Source of the DNA: JAGLOK01 sp963676355
Lineage (GTDB): Bacteria > Bacillota > Clostridia > Christensenellales > UMGS416
Assembly: GCA_963676355.1 (NCBI GenBank)
Contig: OY781093.1
Coordinates: forward strand, 3,162,001-3,226,000
DNA length: 64,000 nt
Reading direction: 5' to 3'
The translations under genes and the position numbers were made by a program. How positions within the stretch are numbered: the stretch's first letter is position 1; the number at the start of each line of letters is the position of its first letter. Shown piece after piece: positions 43,947-51,749 of the stretch. A model generated the notes under the pieces. The model worked only from the letters and a program-made list of their open reading frames with translations, was not told the origin of the DNA and did no database searches.

Positions 43947-44987
43947 CTAATTAAATCTACAAAGAGATAGCTCTATTATTTTTTCACACAATTGTTGATA
44001 TCCAATCCCAACTACTTCAGCTTCTTGCGGAAGCAGGCTTGTGGGAGTCATCCCAGGCAGTGTGTTTGATTCAAGACAATGTATATCTCCCCATTTATCT
44101 AGCAAAAAGTCTGTTCTGGAATATACATCAAGCCCCAGTGCTTTGTGTGCTTTAACTGCAAGATTTTGCATCTGTTTTGTTGTCGCATCATCAAGTTCTG
44201 CAGGAGTTATCTCCGTTGTAGCGCCAGCCTGATATTTATTTTCGTAGTCATAAAAACCCTGTTTGGGTATAATCTCAATGATAGGAAGTGCAATATCTCC
44301 CAGCACACCTACTGAAAACTCTCGCCCCTTTATATAGCCCTCAATCAAAATATCATCATCATAAACGGATGCCTTTTCCATTGCTCCTAATACTTCATCT
44401 TTTGAGTTTACAATGGACACACCAATGCTTGATCCCCCCGATGAAGGTTTTACAACACAAGGAAAAGTGATGGCTTTTATTTTATCCTCAAAATTTTCCT
44501 CATTTATTATTTCAAACTCAGGTGTAAGTATAGAATTATTCATGAATATCCTTTTTGACAACACTTTGTCCATGGCAAGTGCGCTTCCGAGATATCCCGA
44601 GCCTGTATATTTTATCCCCATAAGGTCAAATGCTGCCTGAACTTTTCCATTTTCACCATCTTCACCGTGAAGCGCCATAAAAACTATGTCAGCAGCCTTG
44701 CATATATCAAAAACATTGTCGCCAATTCTTGAGCCATCATCTCTTGTAGCCTTAAGAGCCTCAATATCTGGCGCGATTTTCTTTACAGCATCAACTTTAT
44801 CCTCGCCACCTTTTGCTGTTGCAAAAACCTTTTTATAATCTTCTTCACTGCCTTGGTAACCAAAGAATAAATCCACAAGAACAGCACAATGACCATTCTT
44901 TCTTAGTGCATTTACTACCATCTCTCCTGTGCAAATGGATACATCGCGCTCAGCGCTTAGTCCACCAGCTAATACCACTATGTTCAT
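43947..44987 (-). CDS. ddl: D-alanine-D-alanine ligase
   Basis: 346 residues of the ATP-grasp fold: VVLAGGLSAERDVSI at the start, ALHGEDGENGKVQA, CVVKPSSGGSSIGVS, and LESNTLPGMTPTSLLP at the end. The omega-loop FYDYENKY has tyrosine at the position (KY) that selects D-Ala; phenylalanine there gives D-Ala-D-Lac, so a vancomycin-sensitive type precursor is expected. GGAG precedes the ATG. Confidence 0.97.
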   Translation of the reverse strand: MNIVVLAGGLSAERDVSICTGEMVVNALRKNGHCAVLVDLFFGYQGSEEDYKKVFATAKGGEDKVDAVKKIAPDIEALKATRDDGSRIGDNVFDICKAADIVFMALHGEDGENGKVQAAFDLMGIKYTGSGYLGSALAMDKVLSKRIFMNNSILTPEFEIINEENFEDKIKAITFPCVVKPSSGGSSIGVSIVNSKDEVLGAMEKASVYDDDILIEGYIKGREFSVGVLGDIALPIIEIIPKQGFYDYENKYQAGATTEITPAELDDATTKQMQNLAVKAHKALGLDVYSRTDFLLDKWGDIHCLESNTLPGMTPTSLLPQEAEVVGIGYQQLCEKIIELSLCRFN

Positions 44988-45277
44988 CAGTTGTCTCCTA
45001 AGTTAAAATTTGTCCAATTAAATATTATACTTCATTTCAATGTCATTTGCATCCCGCTGTTTTAAACTAATTTGATGCTTACGAGTATAATTAGATGGAA
45101 ATAAATATGATAGTGGTTTTAAAAAAGTGTATATGTAAAAAAGATGCCTTATAAAAATTGACGCAAACTTTGCACTCTTAATTTGAGCAAAGCTGCGCCT
45201 AATAAATGCCTAATCTATTCTTTATGTGAGTCCGTTGCAAGTGAAGCATTCGGGTTTTAAAAATTTTTGCGAAAAAA
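44988..45277 (-). promoter_or_regulatory. Intergenic region with probable ddl-murF promoter
   Basis: No gene is visible. On the reverse strand ATGCAA (45047-45052) and TATAAT (45024-45029) are 17 bases apart and about 35 bases before ddl. A weak hairpin (CTTTGC..CTC / GAG..CAAAG, about 45168-45195) lies further upstream, perhaps ending marR; no U-run follows it. Confidence 0.5.
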
Positions 45278-45685
45278 CTATTTTAATCTGTCAACAATGC
45301 GTGACAAAGAAGATATCATACCGTCATACTCTTCATCCGGCAGCACTTCTTTTAAACTTAATGTATATGATTTTTCAACTGAATTAATATAAGGGAGAAT
45401 GTCAATTCCATCTTGAGTCGCAGAATAAACATTCTCTCTTTTATCCTCTTTGTTTTTTTCGCATGAAATATAGTCGTTTTGTATCAACTTATCCAAAATT
45501 ACAGAAAGCGTTGCTTTATCCATAGCACAAGCTTCGCTTATTGCTTTTGCAGACAAACATTCCTTCTCGACAGCTTTTAGCACCAAAGCCTGTCTACAAG
45601 TTACATTGTAAGGCTTTAATGATTTTGTTAAACCGCTTTTTAAAAGCTTTGCAGCATCCATCAATAGGCATGTCAATTCGTCCAT
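45278..45685 (-). CDS. MarR-family transcriptional regulator
   Basis: 135 residues with a MarR winged helix: CLSAKAISEACAMDKATLSVILDKLIQNDYI (helices) and the wing KNKEDKRENVYSATQDG. The Asp-x-Arg of the wing (DKRE) is present. Cysteines near residues 6, 30, 43 and 49 could make it redox-responsive, fitting its rhodanese partner, which precedes it by 8 bases. Likely autoregulated at the dyads in the intergenic region. Confidence 0.9.
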   Translation of the reverse strand: MDELTCLLMDAAKLLKSGLTKSLKPYNVTCRQALVLKAVEKECLSAKAISEACAMDKATLSVILDKLIQNDYISCEKNKEDKRENVYSATQDGIDILPYINSVEKSYTLSLKEVLPDEEYDGMISSLSRIVDRLK

Positions 45686-45693
45686 TTTCTCTC

Positions 45694-46017
45694 CTAAGCT
45701 ATGTTTTCACTGTGTTTATACGCAAAGGTTCCTGTTCCGCCAACAATATTTGTCACATCATATCCCTGTTTTGAAAGCACTGAGCACACCTGTGCGCTTC
45801 TTGCTCCCGACTGGCATACTATGTAATATTTCTGTTCTTTTTCAAGATAGCTGTCAGGCTTTGTCATAATATTTCTCATTGGCACATTCTCTGCACCCTT
45901 TATATGAAACATATTATATTCGTCTATTTCGCGTACATCAATCAATTTTACGCCATCAGCCAGCATTTTGTTTAATTGGGTTACATCAATCTCGTCAAAA
46001 TTCTTATTAAAAAACAT
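45694..46017 (-). CDS. Rhodanese-like sulfurtransferase
   Basis: 107 residues, a single rhodanese domain with the active-site loop CQSGARS and the LIDVREIDEYNMFHIKGAENVP motif. Such small proteins carry sulfane sulfur as a cysteine persulfide. No signal peptide, so cytoplasmic. AAGGAG precedes the ATG. Transcribed with marR from a promoter with overlapping dyads. Confidence 0.94.
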   Translation of the reverse strand: MFFNKNFDEIDVTQLNKMLADGVKLIDVREIDEYNMFHIKGAENVPMRNIMTKPDSYLEKEQKYYIVCQSGARSAQVCSVLSKQGYDVTNIVGGTGTFAYKHSENIA

Positions 46018-46058
46018 ATGTAAAGCTCCTTAAAATTATTGTTTATTTTATATTTGTT

Positions 46059-46087
46059 AGTATACGAACTATTTGACAATTTGTCAA
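46059..46087 (-). promoter_or_regulatory. Promoter of rhodanese-marR with overlapping operator dyads
   Basis: On the reverse strand TTGACA (46082-46087) and TATACT (46059-46064) are 17 bases apart. The -35 is one arm of TTGACA-ATT-TGTCAA (46073-46087) and the -10 lies in a dyad with arms TAGT/ACTA (46058-46071). These are plausible sites for the MarR protein encoded by the operon. Confidence 0.75.
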
Positions 46088-46157
46088 CTCTTTCACAAAC
46101 ATTCTTCACAGATTATACACACTTTAAAAGTAATTATCCCTCATTGTGCCATTAACC

Positions 46158-46186
46158 TTGTAAAGCAAGTCAATTAACATTAAAAT
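46158..46186 (+). promoter_or_regulatory. Possible nitroreductase promoter
   Basis: TTGTAA and TAAAAT are 17 bases apart, about 100 bases before the gene. Moderate match only. Confidence 0.4.
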
Positions 46187-46286
46187 TAAGAATATCGTAT
46201 AGTTTAAAATCTACTGTAAAACCTTTATCTCTACAAAGATAATAAATAATAAACGAAAATATACAAAGCAATAAAAGAGGTATTAA

Positions 46287-47147
46287 ATGCAGCAAAAATA
46301 CAGCAATCTTATAAAAGCAAGAAGATCAGTTAGAACTTATATAAATAAGCCCTTATCAGAAGAAAATATGGTTCTAATTAACGATTATATAAACAGCCTA
46401 AGTGATGCGCCCCTAGGTGTCAAAACACGCTTTTCGATTTTGGAAACCGGTAATTTGGCACAAAACAAAATAAAGCTTGGCACATATGGCTTTATCAGAG
46501 GCGCTAGCACTTATATCTGTGCCGCTGCCAAAAGAGACGAGTACGCTCTTGAATCCCTCGGTTATCAAATGGAGAAAATAATACTTTTCGCACAAAGCCT
46601 TGGGCTTGGAACTTGCTGGTTAGGAGGCACATTTAACCGCGGGTCTTTTGCAAAGGCACTAAACTTGCAGCAAGATGAATTCCTGCCAATAATAACTCCT
46701 GTTGGAGTTGGCGAACAAAAATTGAGATTTAGAGAAAAGATGGTTAGAAAGGGTTCAAACAGTGACAAGCGCAAACCATTTGAATCCATGTTTTTCCTTA
46801 ATAACTTTTCCACTATGCTCCACAAAGAAAATGCTGGTAAATATCTAAACGCACTTGAAATGGTTCGCCTTGCGCCTTCAGCCTCCAACAAACAGCCTTG
46901 GCTTATTGTGGTGGATAGCAAAAATGATGTTATTCATTTCTATTTAAACAGGCTGAATAACTACACTGGAAATAAACTTGGCTTTGAAATCCAAGAGATT
47001 GATATTGGCATTGCGATGTGTCATCTTGAACTTGCTCTTTTGGATGATGGTATTAAAGGTGAATTTTATAAAGACAGCCCCAAAATTAAGCTTCCTGAAT
47101 TTAAAAATTCCAAGGCAAGCTATGAGATAAGTTTTAGGATAAAATAA
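46287..47147 (+). CDS. Nitroreductase-family flavoprotein (TM1586-like)
   Basis: 286 residues. It begins with the ARRSVRTYINKPLS segment that binds FMN phosphate, then GLGTCWLGGTFNR and, in the second half, RLAPSASNKQPW. The length and single-chain duplication of the fold fit the putative TM-nitroreductase family rather than classical NfsB types. FMN-dependent; substrate unknown. AAGAGG lies before the ATG. Divergent from rhodanese-marR, so the MarR protein might also control it. Confidence 0.88.
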   Translation: MQQKYSNLIKARRSVRTYINKPLSEENMVLINDYINSLSDAPLGVKTRFSILETGNLAQNKIKLGTYGFIRGASTYICAAAKRDEYALESLGYQMEKIILFAQSLGLGTCWLGGTFNRGSFAKALNLQQDEFLPIITPVGVGEQKLRFREKMVRKGSNSDKRKPFESMFFLNNFSTMLHKENAGKYLNALEMVRLAPSASNKQPWLIVVDSKNDVIHFYLNRLNNYTGNKLGFEIQEIDIGIAMCHLELALLDDGIKGEFYKDSPKIKLPEFKNSKASYEISFRIK

Positions 47148-47189
47148 AAACACAGGGCTTTTGCAAAAGATAGCAAAAATTTTTCTGTT

Positions 47190-47251
47190 GAAAAACTCTC
47201 GGGCTGCGAAATTCAAAGCGTTTCTTACCAAAGCAAAAAGCCTTCCGGCTT
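47190..47251. repeat. Direct repeat copy 1 (about 62 bp)
   Basis: Starts GAAAAACTCTCGGGCTGCGA and ends AAAAAGCCTTCCGGCTT. It recurs at 47336-47397 with a few substitutions. Both lie in the gap between the nitroreductase and CDF genes. Each ends with a small AAGCC-TTCC-GGCTT hairpin. Confidence 0.8.
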
Positions 47252-47335
47252 GTAGCGCGCATTTAATCAACTTCCCTCGCTATCACAGTTTTTTGCTTCG
47301 CAAAGCAACTGCTGTCGCGCTCCGAGTTTTCTATC

Positions 47336-47397
47336 GAAAACTCTCGGGCTGCGAAACGCAAAGCGTTTCTTGCTAAAACAAAAAGCCTTCCGGCTTT
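47336..47397. repeat. Direct repeat copy 2 (about 62 bp), with terminator-like end
   Basis: Starts GAAAACTCTCGGGCTGCGAA and ends AAAAAGCCTTCCGGCTT, then TTTTATTTT. The final AAAAGCC-TTCC-GGCTTTT hairpin can serve as a terminator for the nitroreductase gene (forward) and possibly for the CDF gene, whose stop codon it touches. The sequence before it (CCGAGTTTTC, 47323-47332) is inverted with respect to its own start, so the unit can form a longer hairpin. Confidence 0.75.
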
Positions 47398-48267
47398 TTA
47401 TTTTGGTTCCACATGTATTGTTACATCGTTTAAATCATCGTGTGCGTCAAGCAAATCCTCTTTAATTGCATCTGTTAAATCATGCGCTTTTTTAACTGTG
47501 ATATCTCCATCTGTCAGCATGTGAAGCTCCGCATAGTGCGCACCACCCACGCTCCTTATTCTCACCTTGTGAAATTCATGAACTTCTGGATATTTCTTTT
47601 CTATCTCTACAAGGGTTTCAACGATATCCTCATGGATCTGTGCCTCCATTATCTCGTCTAAAGAAGGTTTTACTATATCCCATGCTGCTTTAATTAGGAA
47701 AATAGAAACAATAATTGCCGCCACATTGTCCAAAAAATAATACTGCGGAAATATCCTTATCACAAACGCCGCCACAAATACCGGAATGGAACTTATAGCA
47801 TCCGTCCTATGGTGCCATGCATTGGCAACTAGCGCTGAAGATTTTAGCTTTTCCCCACGCTTTTTTGTTATCCTATATAAGAATTCTTTTATAATAACCG
47901 AAAAAACCGCAACCACTAAAATCATGACACCGGGCATAGCCTCAGGTGGTGTTGAAATAGTTTTTACCGCCTCGACGCCTATTCCCACAGCGGCAGCGCA
48001 CAAAACAACAGCAATTCCTATGGTTACCATGGTCTCTATCCTGCCGTGTCCGTAAGGGTGGTGTTCGTCAGGCTTTTTACTCCAGAAAACAGAGCCCACA
48101 AGTATAGCGCCGTCTGTCACGAAATCGCTCAAAGAATGAACGCCATCAGCTAAAAGTGCCTGTGAGTTTGCAACTATTCCAAACAATAATTTCAATGCGG
48201 TAAGAACTACATTTATCGCAACGCTCAGCCATGTTACAGAGCGAATCTGTTTTGTATTATCCTGCAT
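47398..48267 (-). CDS. Cation diffusion facilitator (CDF) metal efflux protein
   Basis: 289 residues, six helices and a cytoplasmic C-terminal domain. Metal-site signatures LLADGVHSLSDFVTD in helix 2 and NAWHHRTDAISS in helix 5 (HxxxD in both) indicate a Zn/Mn/Fe-type transporter; DHHPYGHGR-like loop (EHHPYGHGRIE) is present between helices 2 and 3. The C-terminal domain ends DDLNDVTIHVEPK, as usual. GGAG precedes the ATG. It follows the HD gene by 10 bases. Confidence 0.95.
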   Translation of the reverse strand: MQDNTKQIRSVTWLSVAINVVLTALKLLFGIVANSQALLADGVHSLSDFVTDGAILVGSVFWSKKPDEHHPYGHGRIETMVTIGIAVVLCAAAVGIGVEAVKTISTPPEAMPGVMILVVAVFSVIIKEFLYRITKKRGEKLKSSALVANAWHHRTDAISSIPVFVAAFVIRIFPQYYFLDNVAAIIVSIFLIKAAWDIVKPSLDEIMEAQIHEDIVETLVEIEKKYPEVHEFHKVRIRSVGGAHYAELHMLTDGDITVKKAHDLTDAIKEDLLDAHDDLNDVTIHVEPK

Positions 48268-48277
48268 CAGAATTCTC

Positions 48278-48757
48278 CTACTTCTTTTTTACCTTCACAT
48301 TTAGCCCAAGTTCGCGAAGCGTGTTTTTAATTCTCTGCCCTTTAGATTTTGAAAACTTCTCGTTTGAGTTTACAAGATATCGATGCACAACATCTGCATC
48401 CTTTAAAATCTCCGAATATATATCATGCTCATCGCCTTTGTTTGTATGATTTCTTATTGCGGTGATAATTTTGTCTATTTCTCGCTTGTCAAACAATCGG
48501 GTATCTTCCAAAATGCCTTTTGCAAACTTTGCACCGTGGTGTGCATGGTTGGATGAGTCCCCCGTTTTTACTGTCCAGATATCATGAAGCAATCCGCAAG
48601 CTGTTGCAATCTCAACGTCAGCCCCTCGTCTTATTGCAATTAACGCGCATAGATGCGACACTCCGTAAATGTGGTCTGTAGCAGGTGTTCTTTCGCCACT
48701 TTCAAGTGAATCCAAGTAGACTTCCAGCTCATTTTTAATTTCAGTTAATCTTTGCAT
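48278..48757 (-). CDS. HD-domain phosphohydrolase
   Basis: 159 residues. His in HIYGVSHLCALIA, the HD pair in GLLHDIW, and later HAHHGAKFA and KDADVVHRY supply the metal ligands of the HD family. The substrate (nucleotide or other phosphate ester) cannot be told. The ATG giving MQRLTEIKNELEVY is chosen, behind GAGG; a TTG nine codons earlier is less likely. The CDF gene follows after 10 bases, so they are likely cotranscribed. Confidence 0.85.
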   Translation of the reverse strand: MQRLTEIKNELEVYLDSLESGERTPATDHIYGVSHLCALIAIRRGADVEIATACGLLHDIWTVKTGDSSNHAHHGAKFAKGILEDTRLFDKREIDKIITAIRNHTNKGDEHDIYSEILKDADVVHRYLVNSNEKFSKSKGQRIKNTLRELGLNVKVKKK

Positions 48758-48832
48758 AATAATAGCCTCAGGTATTAGTGTCAATTAAAAAATTATAACA
48801 CCCAAGGCCAAAAGTTACAAAACGTATCTTTG

Positions 48833-49561
48833 TCAGCTAAAACAATCCTTAATAGCCTCACTCATATATTTTGCCAGTCCATCTTTCTTCTTATCAAGAT
48901 TCTTTTTAAATCGCGGGTCTCTGACGTACATTTCGGCAAGCCCAAGCATTATTTCATCGGTACAATCATAATAACTGTCAGTTATAAAATCCCGCCATCT
49001 TATGACCACCGCGTCTCTTTCGTTTTTTGCGCTGCCATTTTCCATAAGCTTTATAAATTCACTGAAAATATCTTCAGCCTGTACATTTATTCTCTTCCAA
49101 TCTTTATCGTTGTACTTTGAAGTCTTTTTTGTGCTTTGTTTATAAGCATCCGTTTCACCCCACCTTTTGCGCGCTTCTTCTTCATATTTTTTCATATGAT
49201 TTTCTATTTCGCTTTTATCAAACTCTTTAAAGCTCATATCGTTTTCTCCTTTTATCATTTTTTCGGTAAGCAAAATCATGTCTCCAAGACGTCTCGCCTT
49301 TAGTTCAAGTATCTTTTTGTGTTTTTTCAGAGCTTCGGTCCTGTCGAAACTTTCATCTTTCATAATCTTGGATATCTTTGAAAGCTCAAATCCAAGTTCC
49401 TTGAAAAATAAAATCTGCTGCAGCATTTCAAGACTTCGCCCATCATACACACGATATCCGTTTTCTTTTACCTTAGCCGGTACAAGCAGCCCTATTTTGT
49501 CATAGTACTGAAGTGCCCTCACTGTGACTCCGGATAATTTAGATACTTCCTTTATAGTCAT
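48833..49561 (-). CDS. MerR-family regulator with TipAS-type ligand domain
   Basis: 242 residues. N-terminal MerR domain: IKEVSKLSGVTVRALQYYDKIGLL and NGYRVYDGRSLEMLQQILFFKELGF; a coiled-coil linker; then a C-terminal TipAS domain (KRWGETDAYKQSTKKTSKYNDKDWKRI, in parts WGET and AYKQS are the family signature). TipAL-type activators bind cyclic thiopeptides and other drugs and induce their own genes. The ATG follows GGAGG. Its promoter has the 19-base spacer of MerR targets with a perfect dyad, so it is autoregulated. Confidence 0.95.
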   Translation of the reverse strand: MTIKEVSKLSGVTVRALQYYDKIGLLVPAKVKENGYRVYDGRSLEMLQQILFFKELGFELSKISKIMKDESFDRTEALKKHKKILELKARRLGDMILLTEKMIKGENDMSFKEFDKSEIENHMKKYEEEARKRWGETDAYKQSTKKTSKYNDKDWKRINVQAEDIFSEFIKLMENGSAKNERDAVVIRWRDFITDSYYDCTDEIMLGLAEMYVRDPRFKKNLDKKKDGLAKYMSEAIKDCFS

Positions 49562-49582
49562 TTGCCCTACCTCCATGACGCA

Positions 49583-49613
49583 AGTATAAACTATTACGTT
49601 ACGTAATAGTCAA
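49583..49613 (-). promoter_or_regulatory. MerR-type promoter with 19-bp spacer and operator dyad
   Basis: On the reverse strand TTGACT and TATACT are 19 bases apart. Between them lies the perfect dyad ACTATTACGT-A-ACGTAATAGT (forward 49590-49610). An overlong spacer that the activator under-twists is the hallmark of MerR promoters. Confidence 0.92.
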
Positions 49614-49705
49614 GCAAAAGTTTTAAAAATCATAATTTGCTGGATAACGAAGTGACAGCTCTGGTACTTAAAAGGCTTGTAATTGCAATTTGGTCCAGTA
49701 TTTCA

Positions 49706-49734
49706 AATAAAAAAACCGCCCCATAAAGGGGCGG
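49706..49734 (-). terminator. Terminator after amt
   Basis: CCGCCCC and GGGGCGG pair across a 5-base loop; on the reverse strand a long U-run follows. It ends the glnN-glnK-amt block. Confidence 0.92.
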
Positions 49735-49771
49735 AGAAGGATGATTAGAAATTTATATTTTAATTTTTAAA

Positions 49772-51109
49772 CTACTGTCTCATTGTGAAGTCAGCGTAAG
49801 CTTCTGAGCCATGCTCATGGAAGTCCAAGCCCTGAATTTCTTCGTTCTCGTCAACACGAAGACCAGTTGTCTTTTTGATTGTGAAGAACAATATGAATGC
49901 AGTTGCAAGTGTCCAAGCCATTACAGAAAATACGCCTATAGCCTGTATACCGAGCAGTGAGAATCCACCGCCGTATAAGAGTCCGCCATCTGTTGCAAAT
50001 ATACCAACCATGAGTGTTCCGAATGCACCACATATACCATGGACTGAAACAGCACCAACTGGATCGTCGATTTTGAGTACGCGTTCGATGAATTCAACTG
50101 CGAATACTACGAGGATACCAGCCATTGCGCCGATTGCGATAGCACCAGGCATTGATACGTTAGCACAGCCTGCAGTTATTGCAACAAGTCCAGCCAAAGC
50201 ACCGTTTAATGTCATTGATACGTCAGGTTTGCCGTATTTAATCCATGTTACAAACATTGTAAGAACAGCACCTGCAGCAGCAGAGAGGTTAGTTGTCATT
50301 GCGATGTGTCCAATAGCACCGTCAGCTGCAGCTTCTGAGCCGGGGTTAAATCCGAACCAGCCGAACCAAAGGATGAATACACCAAGAGCAGCGAGTGTTA
50401 TTGAGTGACCGGGGATAGCGTGTGGTTTGCCTTCTTTTGAGTATTTACCAATACGTGGTCCGAGAAGAGCTGCACCAACAAGAGCTGCCCAACCACCAAC
50501 TGAGTGAACCACTGTAGATCCAGCAAAGTCAACAAATCCAATTCCTTCAAGCCAGCCGCCATCGCTTATGCCTGCCAATGAGCCCCATGCCCAGTGACCA
50601 ACAACCGGATAGATGATCAGCGAAATGAATGCTGAGTAGATTACGTATGATGAGAATTTTGTTCTTTCAGCCATAGCACCTGAAACGATTGTAGCTGCCG
50701 TTGCTGCGAACACTGTCTGGAACAATACAAATGCTGGAGTGTTTCCAACGAATCCTTCAACAGGTACTGCGTCAGCACCGCTTAAGAAGAATGCTGAGCC
50801 ACCGAAGAGGCCTGCCACGTCCTGACCAAACATGATTCCGTAACCAAAGCAGAAGAACATCAGTGATCCGACCGCAAAGTCCATGAGGTTTTTCATGATG
50901 ATGTTACCTGCGTTTTTCGCCCTTGTTAAGCCTGTTTCAACCATTGCGAATCCAGCCTGCATGAAGAATACGAGGAATGCAGCAACCAGAAGCCAAACTA
51001 CGTCAATTGCAGACTGCAAATCGCCTAAATCATCAGCAAATGCTGTAAAAGGTATTGAACAAGCCACTATTGTAATGATAATAAATGCAATTAGTGATTT
51101 TCTTTTCAT
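49772..51109 (-). CDS. amt: Ammonium transporter Amt
   Basis: 445 residues, with a cleavable signal peptide (ending FTAFA) and 11 helices. Family hallmarks: DVVWLLVAAFLVFFMQAGFA at the start, the pore histidine in GSTVVHSVGGWAAL and its twin in AVSVHGICGAFGTL, plus GHWAWG. It conducts ammonium and is normally plugged by a PII protein, whose gene lies immediately upstream. AGGAG precedes the ATG, 64 bases after the PII gene; no terminator lies between. Confidence 0.96.
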   Translation of the reverse strand: MKRKSLIAFIIITIVACSIPFTAFADDLGDLQSAIDVVWLLVAAFLVFFMQAGFAMVETGLTRAKNAGNIIMKNLMDFAVGSLMFFCFGYGIMFGQDVAGLFGGSAFFLSGADAVPVEGFVGNTPAFVLFQTVFAATAATIVSGAMAERTKFSSYVIYSAFISLIIYPVVGHWAWGSLAGISDGGWLEGIGFVDFAGSTVVHSVGGWAALVGAALLGPRIGKYSKEGKPHAIPGHSITLAALGVFILWFGWFGFNPGSEAAADGAIGHIAMTTNLSAAAGAVLTMFVTWIKYGKPDVSMTLNGALAGLVAITAGCANVSMPGAIAIGAMAGILVVFAVEFIERVLKIDDPVGAVSVHGICGAFGTLMVGIFATDGGLLYGGGFSLLGIQAIGVFSVMAWTLATAFILFFTIKKTTGLRVDENEEIQGLDFHEHGSEAYADFTMRQ

Positions 51110-51173
51110 TTTTAATTTCTCCTATTTTAGTATGAAATCTTCCTTTAAGATTTCTTAGTCCAGAAACCTCTGA

Positions 51174-51512
51174 TTAGAGGATTTCCTCTCCGCTTTCGCC
51201 TGTACGCACGCGATATGCTTCGCTGCATTCATAAACGAAAATCTTACCGTCTCCAACCTGTCCTGTCTTAACTGTTTCCATGATTTCAGGTAGAAGTGTT
51301 TCTGCCACTGAGTCCGCCAAAACCATTTCAACTTTCACCTTAGGAAGTAGGTTGATTGAGATTTCTGTTCCGCGATACATTACTTTGCGACCTCTCTGCT
51401 GTCCGCAGCCGCTTACCATGTATACAGTCATTCCGTAGATACCTTTTTCATTCATCAAATCCTTCAAGTCTTCGAGCTTATCAGGTTTGATTATAATCTC
51501 CAGTTTTTTCAT
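51174..51512 (-). CDS. glnK: PII nitrogen regulatory protein (GlnK/GlnB family)
   Basis: 112 residues, starting MKKLEIIIKPDKLEDLKDLM behind GAGAGGAG. T-loop region GCGQQRGRKVMYRGTEISI and the C-terminal GKIFVYECSEAYRVRTGESG fit PII. Residue 51, the tyrosine that enteric PII proteins uridylylate, is isoleucine (Tyr46 is kept), so covalent uridylylation at that site is ruled out; control must be by ATP/ADP/2-oxoglutarate. Located directly before amt, the usual GlnK position, so Amt is its likely target. Confidence 0.94.
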   Translation of the reverse strand: MKKLEIIIKPDKLEDLKDLMNEKGIYGMTVYMVSGCGQQRGRKVMYRGTEISINLLPKVKVEMVLADSVAETLLPEIMETVKTGQVGDGKIFVYECSEAYRVRTGESGEEIL

Positions 51513-51544
51513 GTTAATCTCCTCTCTTTTTTGAGTAAAATTAA

Positions 51545-51592
51545 ACGCCCTCAATTAACACATTTCATGTGCAAATCTTGGGCGTCTTTGCC
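51545..51592 (-). promoter_or_regulatory. Attenuator with antiterminator-type hairpin upstream of glnK
   Basis: On the reverse strand GGC-AAAGAC-GCC forms a short hairpin with a hexaloop that has A at position 1 and G at 4. Its 3' arm overlaps the terminator-like stem ACGCCC/GGGCGT (51545-51550 and 51580-51585) with an inner CACAT/ATGTG stem, followed by TTAATTTT. The two structures exclude each other. The glnK ribosome site lies about 25 bases downstream. Confidence 0.6.
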
Positions 51593-51651
51593 AAAGTTAT
51601 TTAATTTTCCTTATGCTCTGTTTAAATAGTTAATTATGATAAAAAGACAAA

Positions 51652-51705
51652 GCGCCGAAAACAGTTGCATTAGAGCATACAATGCAAGTCCCCGGCGCCA
51701 TTGCC
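51652..51705 (-). promoter_or_regulatory. Attenuator/terminator with antiterminator-type hairpin after glnN
   Basis: On the reverse strand GGC-AATGGC-GCC gives a hairpin with an A1/G4 hexaloop; its arm overlaps the stem GCGCCG/CGGCGC with an inner TTGCATT/AATGCAA stem, followed by TTTGTCTTTTT. Just upstream a second hairpin, AAGAG-ATTTAT-CTCTT (51715-51730), precedes it by a few bases. This element would stop transcripts leaving glnN unless antiterminated. Confidence 0.6.
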
Positions 51706-51749
51706 AAAGTCTAAGAGATAAATCTCTTTTTATTAAGTTAAGTTACGGT

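Noticed and set aside
45150..45200. CTTTGC...GCAAAG hairpin as a terminator of marR
   Set aside because: Stem has a bulge and no U-run follows on either strand; support is too weak to call.
49875..50408. 177-codon forward open frame inside amt
   Set aside because: Ala/Pro-rich composition typical of antisense frames of a membrane protein gene; no ribosome site; amt is unambiguous.
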